DNA of 41,832 bases from a virus. Positions 16,470 through 23,777 of the stretch are shown here, piece after piece; the stretch's first letter is position 1; every line of letters starts with the position of its first letter. A program made the translations under genes and the position numbers. The notes under the pieces are model-generated. The model saw only the letters and a program-made list of their open reading frames with translations, was not told the DNA's origin and did not search any database. Where the stretch lies: positions 1 through 41,832 of the IMG/VR virus record IMGVR_UViG_3300033149_001144. The stretch is one strand, 5' to 3'.

Positions 16470-17267
16470 CTAGCTCTTACGAAGAACCACAATATCTTCG
16501 TCATCTACTGTCGCTTCTCCTCTAGCTCTCCTAGCAGCAGTATAAGGCATACCTGGTGCTGCCCACCTCCAATGTTCTTCAGGGTTATAGCTGAACCCGA
16601 CTCTGGCACTAGCATCTATAGCTTTCTGGGTTAGCATTACTCTCTTACCAGCATCTATATGGTCTTTGATAATTAGAGTCATGCTACCGCCAGGTTTGAT
16701 AGTTTGGTAGCACTTAGCATAGACCCTCTCCATCTCTTCAGCCCAGATGAACTCTGACATAGTACCAAGATTTAGCGGGTTACTACTATACTCGGAGAAG
16801 TCGTAGCCAGTATCCTTGTTCCATCTGTCAGTTCCTTTGGTCTTCATAATGCCAGCATATTGTGGTGAGAATATGATATGGTCTACTAGATTAGGTATAG
16901 GTAGATATGTCTGACAGGGCAGATTAACTAAACTAATCATTCCACTAATACCTGGTGCTATCTTCTCTAAATGTTCCAGAGCAGCTACCTGTATCTGATG
17001 AAATTTCTCACTAATCTCTACGCATATTACACTTCTGCCTATAAGAGCTCCTACCATTAGAGTGCCAGTACCAGCCATAATGTCCATCAGTATGTCATCT
17101 GGCTCTGATACATACTCAATGATTGACTGAACGAGATAGACATTAGCTTTGGCAGGATGCTGATTGACTTCAGGTGGAAACATCCTTTTACGATAATCAC
17201 TGTCAGCAGGGAACTTAATCCAGTTATTACTATCTCTTGGGTATTCTGGCGCAAACTGCTTAGTCAT
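16470..17267 (-). CDS. DNA methyltransferase (N4-cytosine or N6-adenine type)
   Basis: A 265-residue SAM-dependent amino-methyltransferase. In order: HPAKANVYLVQSII (37-50, motif X-like), DIMAGTGTLMVGALIGRSVICVEI (62-85, motif I), and SPQY (134-137) as the catalytic motif IV, a variant of SPPY. The order X-I-IV matches the archaeal/phage HPAK ... SPPY group. A C-terminal segment WRWAAPGMPYTAARRARGE may contact DNA. It probably methylates phage DNA, which could protect it against host restriction. No partner restriction enzyme is nearby. GGAGG is 9 bases before the ATG, which overlaps the preceding gene by 8 bases. Confidence 0.85.
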   Translation of the reverse strand: MTKQFAPEYPRDSNNWIKFPADSDYRKRMFPPEVNQHPAKANVYLVQSIIEYVSEPDDILMDIMAGTGTLMVGALIGRSVICVEISEKFHQIQVAALEHLEKIAPGISGMISLVNLPCQTYLPIPNLVDHIIFSPQYAGIMKTKGTDRWNKDTGYDFSEYSSNPLNLGTMSEFIWAEEMERVYAKCYQTIKPGGSMTLIIKDHIDAGKRVMLTQKAIDASARVGFSYNPEEHWRWAAPGMPYTAARRARGEATVDDEDIVVLRKS

Positions 17268-17472
17268 GCTTATGCTCCTCCATAAACGCTCTAATAGCTT
17301 TACATTGATTGTCTATGTTCTTGACAGTAGGCTCTGTGCGAAATAGAGTCAGCATACCTCTAGGCGCACTAATAGTCATAATTACTTTTATCTCAGTCTG
17401 GTATGTTTCTGCATACAATCCTCCGTCAAACGTTAGCAACATATCTCTGCCTACGTCATATAAATCTATCAT
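17260..17472 (-). CDS. 70-residue protein of unknown function
   Basis: A short mixed alpha/beta protein with strand-like segments (TYQTEIKVIMTIS, GMLTLFRTEPT) and a helical, charged end (CKAIRAFMEEHKHD). It has a GGGAGAG site 4 bases before its ATG and overlaps both neighbours by a few bases, so it is probably translated with the nuclease and methyltransferase. No family is recognised. Confidence 0.7.
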   Translation of the reverse strand: MIDLYDVGRDMLLTFDGGLYAETYQTEIKVIMTISAPRGMLTLFRTEPTVKNIDNQCKAIRAFMEEHKHD

Positions 17473-18257
17473 AAATCTCTCCCAAGAGCTTTTAGTATCT
17501 TATCAGCCTGCTTCCTCCCTATCCCTTCTACCTCTGTCAAGTCAGATATGCTGGCTGTAGCTATGTCTAGAATGCAGACAAACCTGTCTGCCAGGGCTTT
17601 GGCTTTCTTCTCTCCTATACCTAGCTGGTAAGCATTGGATAGGAACAGCAGGGACTTCATAAATGGGTCAGCTTCCCTGATGTGTATTCTGGGTCTGACT
17701 ACCCTCTGTAGCGTACTGTGTTCCTCTGGCGGTTTCTGCTCATTTCTGTATATGGCTGATAATAGTCTGGCGGTTCCTATCCAGTTGTCAGTAAAGTATG
17801 TTACAACTCCACTCTTAGCTAGCCTATGTAGCCATGCATATAGTAGAGAATCGTTTATTGCTGAGAAGCTATGTCCTTTCTCTACAAATCCTCCTGGTTC
17901 TACTTTGTAGCAGAACAGCTTAGCTCCAAGGTCTCTGGTGCTGGTAGTAAAGCCGTGACCATCTACTGGTACTGCTGCTCCCTTAATCTTCAGTTTAGCA
18001 GAACTAATGATTCCTTCCACTATCTGGTAGTTCTCGTCAGCATTGTTGTAGTAGTCAGCAATCTGCTTTTCGGCTTCATCTACATTGCCTACCAGCTCTC
18101 CAGCCTGCTTGCGACTAAATTGCAGTCGCTTGCCTTCATAGTTGCCGAAGTAATAGTCGCTCATATGAAGCTGGTTTAGGTTAGTGACAGTAACAGGGCA
18201 GGACTGTTGGAGTAGCTTTACTATGTTACCTGGCTCGCTAGAATCCACCAGTAGCAT
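17469..18257 (-). CDS. ERCC4-type nuclease with C-terminal helix-hairpin-helix
   Basis: The N-terminal domain reads as an XPF/ERCC4-type nuclease: VDSSEP (4-9), then DYYFGNYEGKRLQFSRKQAGEL (34-55) at the place of the family GDY ... V/IERK motif. The catalytic Glu of ERK is Ser48 here, while Arg49 and Lys50 are kept. The C-terminal 60 residues hold tandem helix-hairpin-helix elements (QLGIGEKKAKALAD and EVEGIGRKQADKILKAL) that bind branched DNA. Family members cleave forks or recombination intermediates. Whether the Ser variant is still active is unclear. The start is in TAATG overlap with the 40-residue gene. Confidence 0.85.
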   Translation of the reverse strand: MLLVDSSEPGNIVKLLQQSCPVTVTNLNQLHMSDYYFGNYEGKRLQFSRKQAGELVGNVDEAEKQIADYYNNADENYQIVEGIISSAKLKIKGAAVPVDGHGFTTSTRDLGAKLFCYKVEPGGFVEKGHSFSAINDSLLYAWLHRLAKSGVVTYFTDNWIGTARLLSAIYRNEQKPPEEHSTLQRVVRPRIHIREADPFMKSLLFLSNAYQLGIGEKKAKALADRFVCILDIATASISDLTEVEGIGRKQADKILKALGRDL

Positions 18258-18379
18258 TATAGCTCTCCTTCAAACTTGCCGTCAGTGTCATCTTCTGGCA
18301 GTGGCTGATACCAGCACTCCTCACAAGTAATGAATTTACATAAGGAGTTTATATTAGGACACTTCTCTATCTTATCCAT
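18257..18379 (-). CDS. 40-residue cysteine-rich protein
   Basis: ATG 18379 lies 5 bases after GGAGG, and the TAA overlaps the next start. The protein has cysteines at 7, 14, 19 and 22 (C-x6-C-x4-C-x2-C), then an acidic tail (LPEDDTDGKFEGEL). This spacing fits a small metal-binding protein. A 14-residue frame (18372-18416) overlaps its start and could be a coupled leader. Unknown function. Confidence 0.65.
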   Translation of the reverse strand: MDKIEKCPNINSLCKFITCEECWYQPLPEDDTDGKFEGEL

Positions 18380-18444
18380 TGCTGTCCTCCAATAGGAGTT
18401 TAATTTTAACTTCCATATTCTCTACCCCTTATTCAACGCCCATT

Positions 18445-18660
18445 CTAAGAGTGGGTTAATCTATTTATTTCATCCTCATATTCAGCTATGGCCTTCGCAA
18501 TATTCAAGGCTTTTTCACGAAGTTCATCCTTGAGTGTGGTAAAGGCGATAGTTCCGATTTCAACAGCACATTTAGTCAGTTCTGATACTTCTAAATCCTG
18601 GCCTAAATCACTGTCTGTAATTAGCTCCGTCGCTTTTCTGATTTGTTTCTCCATATTCAC
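18445..18660 (-). CDS. 71-residue helical protein of unknown function
   Basis: An acidic, mostly helical protein (DLEVSELTKCAVEIGTIAFTTLKDELREKALNIAKAIAEYEDEI). The start may be the GTG at 18660, in GTGA overlap with the preceding stop, or the ATG at 18654, 9 bases after GGAGG. No motif is recognised. It is followed by a 65-base gap before the cysteine-rich gene. Confidence 0.65.
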   Translation of the reverse strand: MNMEKQIRKATELITDSDLGQDLEVSELTKCAVEIGTIAFTTLKDELREKALNIAKAIAEYEDEINRLTHS

Positions 18661-18962
18661 TTACCTCCTTGCCATTCCTTTACTATCTCACGTACTGTTT
18701 TAACTTCATCTGGGAGACGACCTGTGCCTTGACAGGCTTTACAGGGGTTCTCTTCTTGGGCGCCCTCATGTACTCCGTCCTTATAAAAGAATGCTCCTAG
18801 TCCTTTGCACCTCTGGCACTCCCTGCCTTTCTTTGTTACCTTTTTATCCAGTTGGGCTTGGGCAATCTGCTTACACACATCATATAGTCCGATAATACCT
18901 TTAGTCATAGGGTATCGTATAGCTCTTATCTCTTCTTCTGTCAGTTCAAACTGTTTATCCAT
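18657..18962 (-). CDS. Protein with DnaJ-type zinc-binding repeats
   Basis: A 101-residue protein. Residues 1-45 are helical and begin MDKQFELTEEEIRAIRY. Two CxxCxGxG units, CQRCKGLG (about 49) and CKACQGTG (about 72), form the core of a DnaJ-like zinc finger. There is no J domain, so it is not a co-chaperone of the usual type; stand-alone DnaJ-type zinc modules occur in many phages. The start overlaps the previous stop. A short duplicate of its N-terminal coding sequence lies upstream at 19195-19213. Confidence 0.75.
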   Translation of the reverse strand: MDKQFELTEEEIRAIRYPMTKGIIGLYDVCKQIAQAQLDKKVTKKGRECQRCKGLGAFFYKDGVHEGAQEENPCKACQGTGRLPDEVKTVREIVKEWQGGK

Positions 18963-19171
18963 TATGCATCCAATTTATTTCTTAATTCCTTCCACGTAGC
19001 GTAGCAATTAGGACATATCCCAGTACCAAGCATGGGCATCCCGCAAGCACCACAGTCAGAACAATCATCGGGTAAATAACCTCTACCACCATAGGAGTTG
19101 CTGTGAGACATTTGTATATGCATATAAATGCTACGTTCTTCTTTGGTAAGATTCCCCCAATTTAGTTTCAT
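18962..19171 (-). CDS. Zinc-ribbon protein, 69 residues
   Basis: The second half carries CSDCGACG (about 37-44) and CPNC (about 53-56), with GMPMLGTGI between them, giving a zinc-ribbon pattern. The first half is polar with a short helix (EERSIYMHIQM). AGGAG lies 8 bases before the ATG. The end overlaps the DnaJ-type gene by one base. Unknown role. Confidence 0.7.
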   Translation of the reverse strand: MKLNWGNLTKEERSIYMHIQMSHSNSYGGRGYLPDDCSDCGACGMPMLGTGICPNCYATWKELRNKLDA

Positions 19172-19223
19172 AATCCTGCTCCTTTCGGCTTTCGTCTGTC
19201 AGTTCAAACTGTTCCCTGCTCAT
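19131..19223 (-). pseudogene. Short frame duplicating the start of the DnaJ-type gene
   Basis: A 30-residue frame begins MSREQFELTDES, similar to MDKQFELTEEE of the gene at 18657-18962. The two share 19 identical bases (19195-19213 and 18937-18955). After the match it runs into the zinc-ribbon gene in another frame and stops. No good ribosome binding site is seen. It looks like the remnant of a partial duplication, not an active gene. Confidence 0.4.
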
Positions 19224-19275
19224 TGTTCATCCACATTCTTGTATTGTCAGGCTCGTTGCTATCTATGAGGAGCAT

Positions 19276-19614
19276 TTAAGTCTCGCTATCTACCAGTTTC
19301 TCTATGGCTAGGCATAGGGCAAGAGCAGGAGTTACCTTTCGGATAGCCACGTCTAAAGACCAATTATATAGTAAGTCTCTTATTGTCTGCTCTCCGTCTA
19401 CAGGAAGACCTCTTGCGTCCTCAGCATCTTGCCTAACTTTTGGCACAAGCCACTTGAAGCAGGCATCTAGGGACTGGAGAAAGTTGGGTAGTAATTCTCT
19501 CGGCTCAAGGTCATTGCCTGATGGGTCAGTCCATATCCATGAGTAGTCATTAAACCATCTTAGTTTGAATCCTGCCCACTCTGCTAGCTTATTGTTTAGT
19601 TCCTGTTCATTCAT
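19276..19614 (-). CDS. Phage ABA-sandwich-type protein, 112 residues
   Basis: The layout LAEWAGFKLRWF ... WTDPSGN ... LLPNFLQSLDACFKWLVPKV ... RDLLYNWSLDVA ... ALALCLAIEKLVD is that of the small phage proteins of the ABA-sandwich family, usually encoded near replication genes. Their biochemical role is unknown to me. AGGATAGG precedes the ATG, and the start overlaps the previous gene by 8 bases. A 104-base gap downstream contains only the duplicated fragment. Confidence 0.75.
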   Translation of the reverse strand: MNEQELNNKLAEWAGFKLRWFNDYSWIWTDPSGNDLEPRELLPNFLQSLDACFKWLVPKVRQDAEDARGLPVDGEQTIRDLLYNWSLDVAIRKVTPALALCLAIEKLVDSET

Positions 19615-20335
19615 TCCTATCCTCCACTAGTGGCTTTCCTTCCTCATCTCTACTAATCGGCTTCTCGTACTCCTTTTCTTCCGCCTCATCTATATCAGGT
19701 TCATCTACTAAGTCCCTGGCAGTTCTAACCAGGTCTCTGCGGTCTCTAGCATGAGTGTCTGATAACGGTAAGCCAGGTCCTATATCTCCACCTGGAGGTT
19801 GCTTGGGCTGGCGGTCATGCTTGAGTGAAGCTTTGGGTGTTTTGGGAGCCTTCTGCGTAGCTTTGTCTTTTGAGGTTGTGTCCCCTTCCTCGGTGGCAAA
19901 GGCAGCTCTGGCAGGGGATACCTTACTACCTTTTTGAGCACTACTCTGACTGCTTGCCTGATTGCTACCAGACTGCTTCTGATTGCCACCCAACCTCTCC
20001 TCTCCCCGCTCTGTTTGTGTAAGTGATTCAACTTCCGCCTTCAGTTCCTTAATCCTATCTTCCTTCTCATCTAGCGCTGCCTCCTCTTCTGGTGTAACCT
20101 CAGCTATGTCAGCGCCATCCTGGGCTATCTCTACAGCTATTGCATCTAGTGGAGGTACGTAATCTATCGGTATCTCCTTACCTTGCACTGTTACTGAGGG
20201 AAACATAGGGAAGATAATCCTCTCTGGCATCTCATTCTTGCTGTAGAACATATAGCTTCTGACATAAGCTGGTAAGATATAGCTGATGTCACGCCTCTCC
20301 ATGTCTACGCTTCTGTTCTCTACATTGATTCTCAT
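19607..20335 (-). CDS. Protein with disordered charged tail, 242 residues
   Basis: Residues 1-75 look folded (DISYILPAYVRSYMFYS, PERIIFPMFPSVTVQGKE). From about 78 onward it is acidic coiled coil (EEEAALDEKEDRIKELKAEVESL) and then low-complexity Gln/Ser/Lys/Pro/Asp-rich sequence, ending in an acidic tail. This resembles a DNA-metabolism accessory protein with a flexible tail, but no family is recognised. GGAGG lies 9 bases before the ATG. It sits between the RNase H-like and ABA-type genes. Confidence 0.65.
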   Translation of the reverse strand: MRINVENRSVDMERRDISYILPAYVRSYMFYSKNEMPERIIFPMFPSVTVQGKEIPIDYVPPLDAIAVEIAQDGADIAEVTPEEEAALDEKEDRIKELKAEVESLTQTERGEERLGGNQKQSGSNQASSQSSAQKGSKVSPARAAFATEEGDTTSKDKATQKAPKTPKASLKHDRQPKQPPGGDIGPGLPLSDTHARDRRDLVRTARDLVDEPDIDEAEEKEYEKPISRDEEGKPLVEDRNE

Positions 20336-20351
20336 TCGTACTGTTCCTCCT

Positions 20352-20819
20352 TCATTTTAACATCATACCAGCAGGGTTTTCATTCCTGCTAACCCACTCG
20401 TACTTTACATTTACATTCTGAGTCATCTGCCATATCTGCTGGGCTAGCTTCCTGAGCCTATCATTGCCTATGTGGTATTGCCGACTAAGCTGTTTGACTA
20501 CAACTTCATTATCAGAACATACTAGCACTGGCGGTGGTAGTGGTCTTGGAGTTTCATTAGCAGGGCTAGCAGTCTTGAAGAATTCACTTTCACCAGACTT
20601 CTCAGCGTCAGCTACAGACTCCCTAGTCATGTCATAATGCCTAGCGTCTAGCTCTTTATTCCACTTAAGGAAGTACTCACTCAGCCCATACTGAATAGCA
20701 AGGTACTCCGCTTCCATGCTGGTATAGCGACCTGATGGAAGCATCTGATAGCCACTACCTCCACCATCCAGTACATAGGCTACACATCTAGGATTTGCAT
20801 CACAGTACAGCTTAGGCAT
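20352..20819 (-). CDS. RNase H-like protein, 155 residues
   Basis: RNase H fold pattern: YCDANPRCVAYVL (5-17, Asp7), SMEAEYLAI (34-42, Glu36) and LVCSDNEVVVKQL (99-111, Asp103), followed by WVSRNENPAG (142-151). The last acidic ligand, normally AD after the conserved Asn, is Gly151 here. A 45-residue insertion (about 52-97) separates the second and third motifs. Family members remove RNA from RNA-DNA hybrids, for example primers. With one metal ligand replaced, activity is uncertain. GGAG lies 7 bases before the ATG, and the gene overlaps the ATPase gene by 8 bases. Confidence 0.75.
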   Translation of the reverse strand: MPKLYCDANPRCVAYVLDGGGSGYQMLPSGRYTSMEAEYLAIQYGLSEYFLKWNKELDARHYDMTRESVADAEKSGESEFFKTASPANETPRPLPPPVLVCSDNEVVVKQLSRQYHIGNDRLRKLAQQIWQMTQNVNVKYEWVSRNENPAGMMLK

Positions 20820-21660
20820 TGGTTGCTCCTTTTAGTAGATTAACGATATTAACTATTCCATCGTACGTTGCTGGAATCTCTAGTCCTACAGCAGCTAGTC
20901 CTGCGCCCTCTAGTCCACACTTAGTTATCTTGCATACTGCAGACTTCTCCGTTACTCCTCCAGAAACTGTTTCCTTAATACTAGTCCATACTACTAAGTC
21001 AACCAGTTTCTTTGTCTCCTTGAAGCCGTCTATGATTATAGCGCCAGTCTTGCCCTCTACCATATTACCTTTGCTATCAGGCACAGTGCCATACTCGTCA
21101 GTAGGATAGTGAACTAGCACGAGATTCTTGCTAAACGACCTAGCAGTATGGAGTATGGTTCTCATCCTATCGTTGGCAGGTCCATACTCCATTGGCTGTA
21201 GGCGCTCACGATAGTCACTCTCATCAAAAGGAATGTTGGGCTTAGCCTTCTTGTGGCTAGCTAGTTGTTTCTCCTGTAGCTCTTGCAGATGGGACTGGTG
21301 GCATATATTCCAGAGCAGTGTTGCTGAATCTATAACGATAGTCCTAACTTTCTCATCAGTGCAGGCTGCTACGAAGTCTGTTACTATCTGTTGCCACAGC
21401 TCCTTCATACCCTCCACCTTCTTAGGTATAGATATTCTGGTAGTAGGGCTCCCTTGAGTACCCATTAGCTTTCCCATCTGGATTGGTCTAGGATAGCTCT
21501 TGGATTCTACACCATCAGCTGGCAATCTCCAAATAGCTCTCCTATATCCTCCTACATCTATGTCAAAGTGTCGGAGAGGTTTAGGGAAAGTAAGGCTCAT
21601 TGTAGTTTTGCCAGTTCCCTCATCTCCGCAAATTGCCGTTATGCCTAAGTAATCATCCAA
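20812..21660 (-). CDS. Sak4-like RecA-fold ATPase
   Basis: A RecA-like core with Walker A GDEGTGKTT close to the N-terminus and Walker B TIVIDSATLLW in the middle, then LVLVHYPTDEYG. The short RecA-only build matches phage Sak4-type single-strand annealing recombinases. The start is set at TTG 21660, 8 bases after AGGAGG; an in-frame ATG at 21684 lies upstream of that site and would add 8 residues. Neighbours are a Cas4-like nuclease, an RNase H-like protein and a probable ssDNA-related protein, which fits a recombination module. Confidence 0.8.
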   Translation of the reverse strand: MDDYLGITAICGDEGTGKTTMSLTFPKPLRHFDIDVGGYRRAIWRLPADGVESKSYPRPIQMGKLMGTQGSPTTRISIPKKVEGMKELWQQIVTDFVAACTDEKVRTIVIDSATLLWNICHQSHLQELQEKQLASHKKAKPNIPFDESDYRERLQPMEYGPANDRMRTILHTARSFSKNLVLVHYPTDEYGTVPDSKGNMVEGKTGAIIIDGFKETKKLVDLVVWTSIKETVSGGVTEKSAVCKITKCGLEGAGLAAVGLEIPATYDGIVNIVNLLKGATNA

Positions 21661-21674
21661 TATGAACACCTCCT

Positions 21675-22382
21675 TTACTCCCATAAGCTATCAACGTCCT
21701 CTATCTCCTCTAACAGCTTCTCATCTGTTCCAGATGCCCTAGCTATTGTCTGACATATTAGTTTATATCTACAGTACTTGCACTCCCACTCATAGCAGTG
21801 CTTAAATGGTTCTGGTGGAGTACCAGTGTCTATCGCCTCATCCAGGATTGCCTTCTGATAAAGTATCTTTTGCCAGTTTTCCCCCAACTCATCCTTATCA
21901 AACTGTACGGTCTCGGCGTATATTAAGGGAAAAGGTGGATTGTAGGCGCCCATCATGTATAGAATGATGAGGTCATACTCTGTCCTCTCCATCATGTAGC
22001 ACCCGCCCATCATGTATTCTATCCAAGTGACTGGCAGACCGTCATCCATGTAGTGGTACTTGGCTGACTTCCTCGTAGTCTTAACTTCATTTAAGCGCTT
22101 GGAGAGAATCATATCTGGTCTGTAGGTGATACCATCTTTCTTGATGACTGGTGCACTTGCGTCTGGAGGTGTTAGCACATCCTGCAGTCCATAGCCCAGA
22201 GCAAATAGCATTACTTCCTGCTCGGTGGGTTCAGTTGTGTTCTTGCTATCCAGAAATGACTTAGTACGGCAAGTGATATAGCTACTGAGATGACCTGCTT
22301 CTCTGACTTCCTTAATTTTATATAAGTCAGCTAAGTGGTCAAGTATCTTTGTTTTTAGTTCATGGTTATCAACTCTTTTCAT
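21675..22382 (-). CDS. Cas4-like PD-(D/E)xK nuclease with Fe-S cysteines
   Basis: A 235-residue exonuclease-like protein (numbered here from the upstream ATG at 22397). Key residues: Cys43 in SSYITCRTKSFL, Asp95 in TYRPDMIL, Glu104 and Lys106 in NEVKTT, then the C-terminal cluster ECKYCRYKLIC (Cys206, 209, 215). One Cys ahead and three after the nuclease core is the Fe-S arrangement of Cas4/AddB-type nucleases. It probably resects DNA ends for the Sak4-like protein encoded next to it. The ATG at 22382 has AAGGA 7 bases upstream and is preferred. No Cas genes or CRISPR arrays are present. Confidence 0.85.
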   Translation of the reverse strand: MKRVDNHELKTKILDHLADLYKIKEVREAGHLSSYITCRTKSFLDSKNTTEPTEQEVMLFALGYGLQDVLTPPDASAPVIKKDGITYRPDMILSKRLNEVKTTRKSAKYHYMDDGLPVTWIEYMMGGCYMMERTEYDLIILYMMGAYNPPFPLIYAETVQFDKDELGENWQKILYQKAILDEAIDTGTPPEPFKHCYEWECKYCRYKLICQTIARASGTDEKLLEEIEDVDSLWE

Positions 22383-22453
22383 GCTATCTTCCTTCATTCT
22401 CCAGAGGGAGCTTACTAGTGCGAGACAAGCCCGTCCTCAAATTACTGTTTACT

Positions 22454-22713
22454 GGCTCTGGGGATAGCGTCCTTCCTTCAGTTTCTCTGTTATCTGTGGC
22501 TCCACACCCCCAGAGCCTTACCTGAGCCTACACCCACCTAAACGCTTGATAGCAATCCCCTTTTTGCTATCCAATCCTACCTCGGCTCAGACTTCCTGCC
22601 AGCTAGTAGCCACGATAAGAACTACCTCGCTATTACCCTTTCGGGTAGCTGGCAGGCTTGCTGGCTTCGTTTTAGCGACATTAACTCCCTTTTTACAGGA
22701 GACACCAGCAAGC
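22454..22713 (-). ncRNA. Candidate structured RNA: four consecutive stem-loops
   Basis: The 330-base gap between two left-going genes folds as four stem-loops placed end to end. Perfect helices are 22656-22664/22705-22713, 22595-22605/22646-22656, 22522-22528/22584-22590 (enclosing 22548-22555/22564-22571) and 22454-22463/22508-22517. On the minus strand, inside the second, UACCC-GAAA-GGGUA (22634-22647) forms a GNRA tetraloop hairpin. The unit lengths are 58-69 nt and the gaps 0-4 nt. No tRNA T-arm signature is present and no long reading frame fits. It may be a regulatory leader of the nuclease gene or a separate RNA. Confidence 0.65.
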
Positions 22714-22729
22714 TCTCCGTACTGGCTCC

Positions 22730-23506
22730 TTATGCTGCTGCCTCTGCTACTACCTTGTGAAATACGCCTGACTCATCCTGGGTAAACTTGCCTGCTGTTA
22801 CCATAGCGTTAGCAAATGAGTTTGGGGCAGTAGGTGGTAAGCTAATAGCCTGTAACAGGTCAGTGTCATTCCTGACAACTGGATTAGCAAGAGCTGCTGA
22901 GTTAAAATCAGCCAGCGTCTTACCATCCAGTAGACTCATAGCTAAGTCCATAGCGCTTGTGCCCTCTCCTCCAGCTGTACCGACTCCTTCTATCTCATAC
23001 ACTGTCCATGCTGGTGTAGGTCTATCAGCACCTGTCCTTCCATCAAACAAGTCCATAGGCTCAGGTCTACCATCTTCACCGTCTGTTAGAACCATTCCTA
23101 TCCTCTTGCCTATACAAGTCTTAATATCCATCCTGTCTGTTGGCTTGATATAGTTGGCATTAGTTGGGTCAAGTTGCTCTGCGGTGTACTGCTGGTCGGC
23201 TACGTTATTGAAGCCAACTGTGCGGTCCTTGGGAGTTCCCTCGGATAGCACTCCCCAGCGAGACTTTTTCCTGTTAGACTGGGACATCATTAGAGTGACT
23301 ATTGGAAAGTGATAAGGCTCTACAGCCTCCTTTACATCTATGTCCTTGAAGTTTAGGCTGACTCGGGTAGTTTCTCTTGCTCCTTCCCCTTCTCCAAATG
23401 TCTGTTTCTCCGTAGGCATACTGTCAAGTATTCCAGTAAACCTCCGTAGAGGACCTAGCTCAGCGTCTATAAGTCCTCTGGTGCTTATCATTGTTTCTTC
23501 TGCCAT
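22730..23506 (-). CDS. Probable DNA-metabolism protein, possible ssDNA-binding protein
   Basis: A 258-residue protein translated from GGAG 7 bases upstream. A beta-rich first half (LRRFTGILDSM, RVSLNFKDIDV, FPIVTLMMSQ, CIGKRIGMVLTDG) could form an OB-like domain, followed by an acidic, Ala/Asp-rich helical tail. Highly expressed phage ssDNA-binding proteins often stand next to Sak4-type recombinases, as here, and have acidic tails. This gene is the first large product of a strong promoter. No family motif is certain. Confidence 0.6.
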   Translation of the reverse strand: MAEETMISTRGLIDAELGPLRRFTGILDSMPTEKQTFGEGEGARETTRVSLNFKDIDVKEAVEPYHFPIVTLMMSQSNRKKSRWGVLSEGTPKDRTVGFNNVADQQYTAEQLDPTNANYIKPTDRMDIKTCIGKRIGMVLTDGEDGRPEPMDLFDGRTGADRPTPAWTVYEIEGVGTAGGEGTSAMDLAMSLLDGKTLADFNSAALANPVVRNDTDLLQAISLPPTAPNSFANAMVTAGKFTQDESGVFHKVVAEAAA

Positions 23507-23615
23507 TGTTCTTTCTCCTTTTATAGCTAATTACTTTTACTGCAATAAGTGGTACTAATACGAATAGGATTGCTAGGGTAATACAGATTACTTCTTCAAT
23601 ATGCTGCACCTCCAT
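23460..23615 (-). CDS. Possible 51-residue single-pass membrane protein
   Basis: From ATG 23615, a protein with one membrane segment (VICITLAILFVLVPLIAVKVI) and a strongly basic C-terminus, which fits an N-out, C-in topology. The frame is open upstream to 23663, but that region is the promoter, and transcription should start near 23627. The GGAGG sits just after the ATG, so initiation is unclear. The end overlaps the next gene by 47 bases. Confidence 0.4.
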   Translation of the reverse strand: MEVQHIEEVICITLAILFVLVPLIAVKVISYKRRKNNGRRNNDKHQRTYRR

Positions 23616-23633
23616 TTCAAATCGTCTAATATC

Positions 23634-23663
23634 ATTATACCATAAAGGTGATACTCTTGTCAA
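23634..23663 (-). promoter_or_regulatory. Left-going promoter for the recombination/polymerase operon
   Basis: TTGACA (23658-23663), an 18-nt spacer and TATAAT (23634-23639), with TGG just before the -10, giving an extended -10. It appears to drive the long operon from 23.6 kb down to the polymerase gene. Confidence 0.9.
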
Positions 23664-23777
23664 CCTTGAATGGTCTGGGCATTCACTGTATTGTTACCAT
23701 ACTCTTTGCAGAGCGACTCTACTAACTTGGTAGTTTTGTTAAAATAAATATCCGTAACTAATATATGTATATATATT

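Noticed and set aside
19780-20031. 83-codon minus-strand frame inside the 242-residue gene
   Set aside because: It lies in another frame of a low-complexity region and has no ribosome binding site.
21675-22382. Cas4-like nuclease as evidence of a CRISPR system
   Set aside because: No other cas gene and no spaced repeat array were seen; phage Cas4-like nucleases are common next to Sak4-type genes.
22454-22713. tRNA cluster explanation for the stem-loops
   Set aside because: Unit length and outer stems are similar to tRNA, but no T-arm consensus or anticodon arm is visible in any unit.
23616-23663. Upstream start of the small membrane protein
   Set aside because: These codons lie in the promoter, ahead of the expected transcription start.
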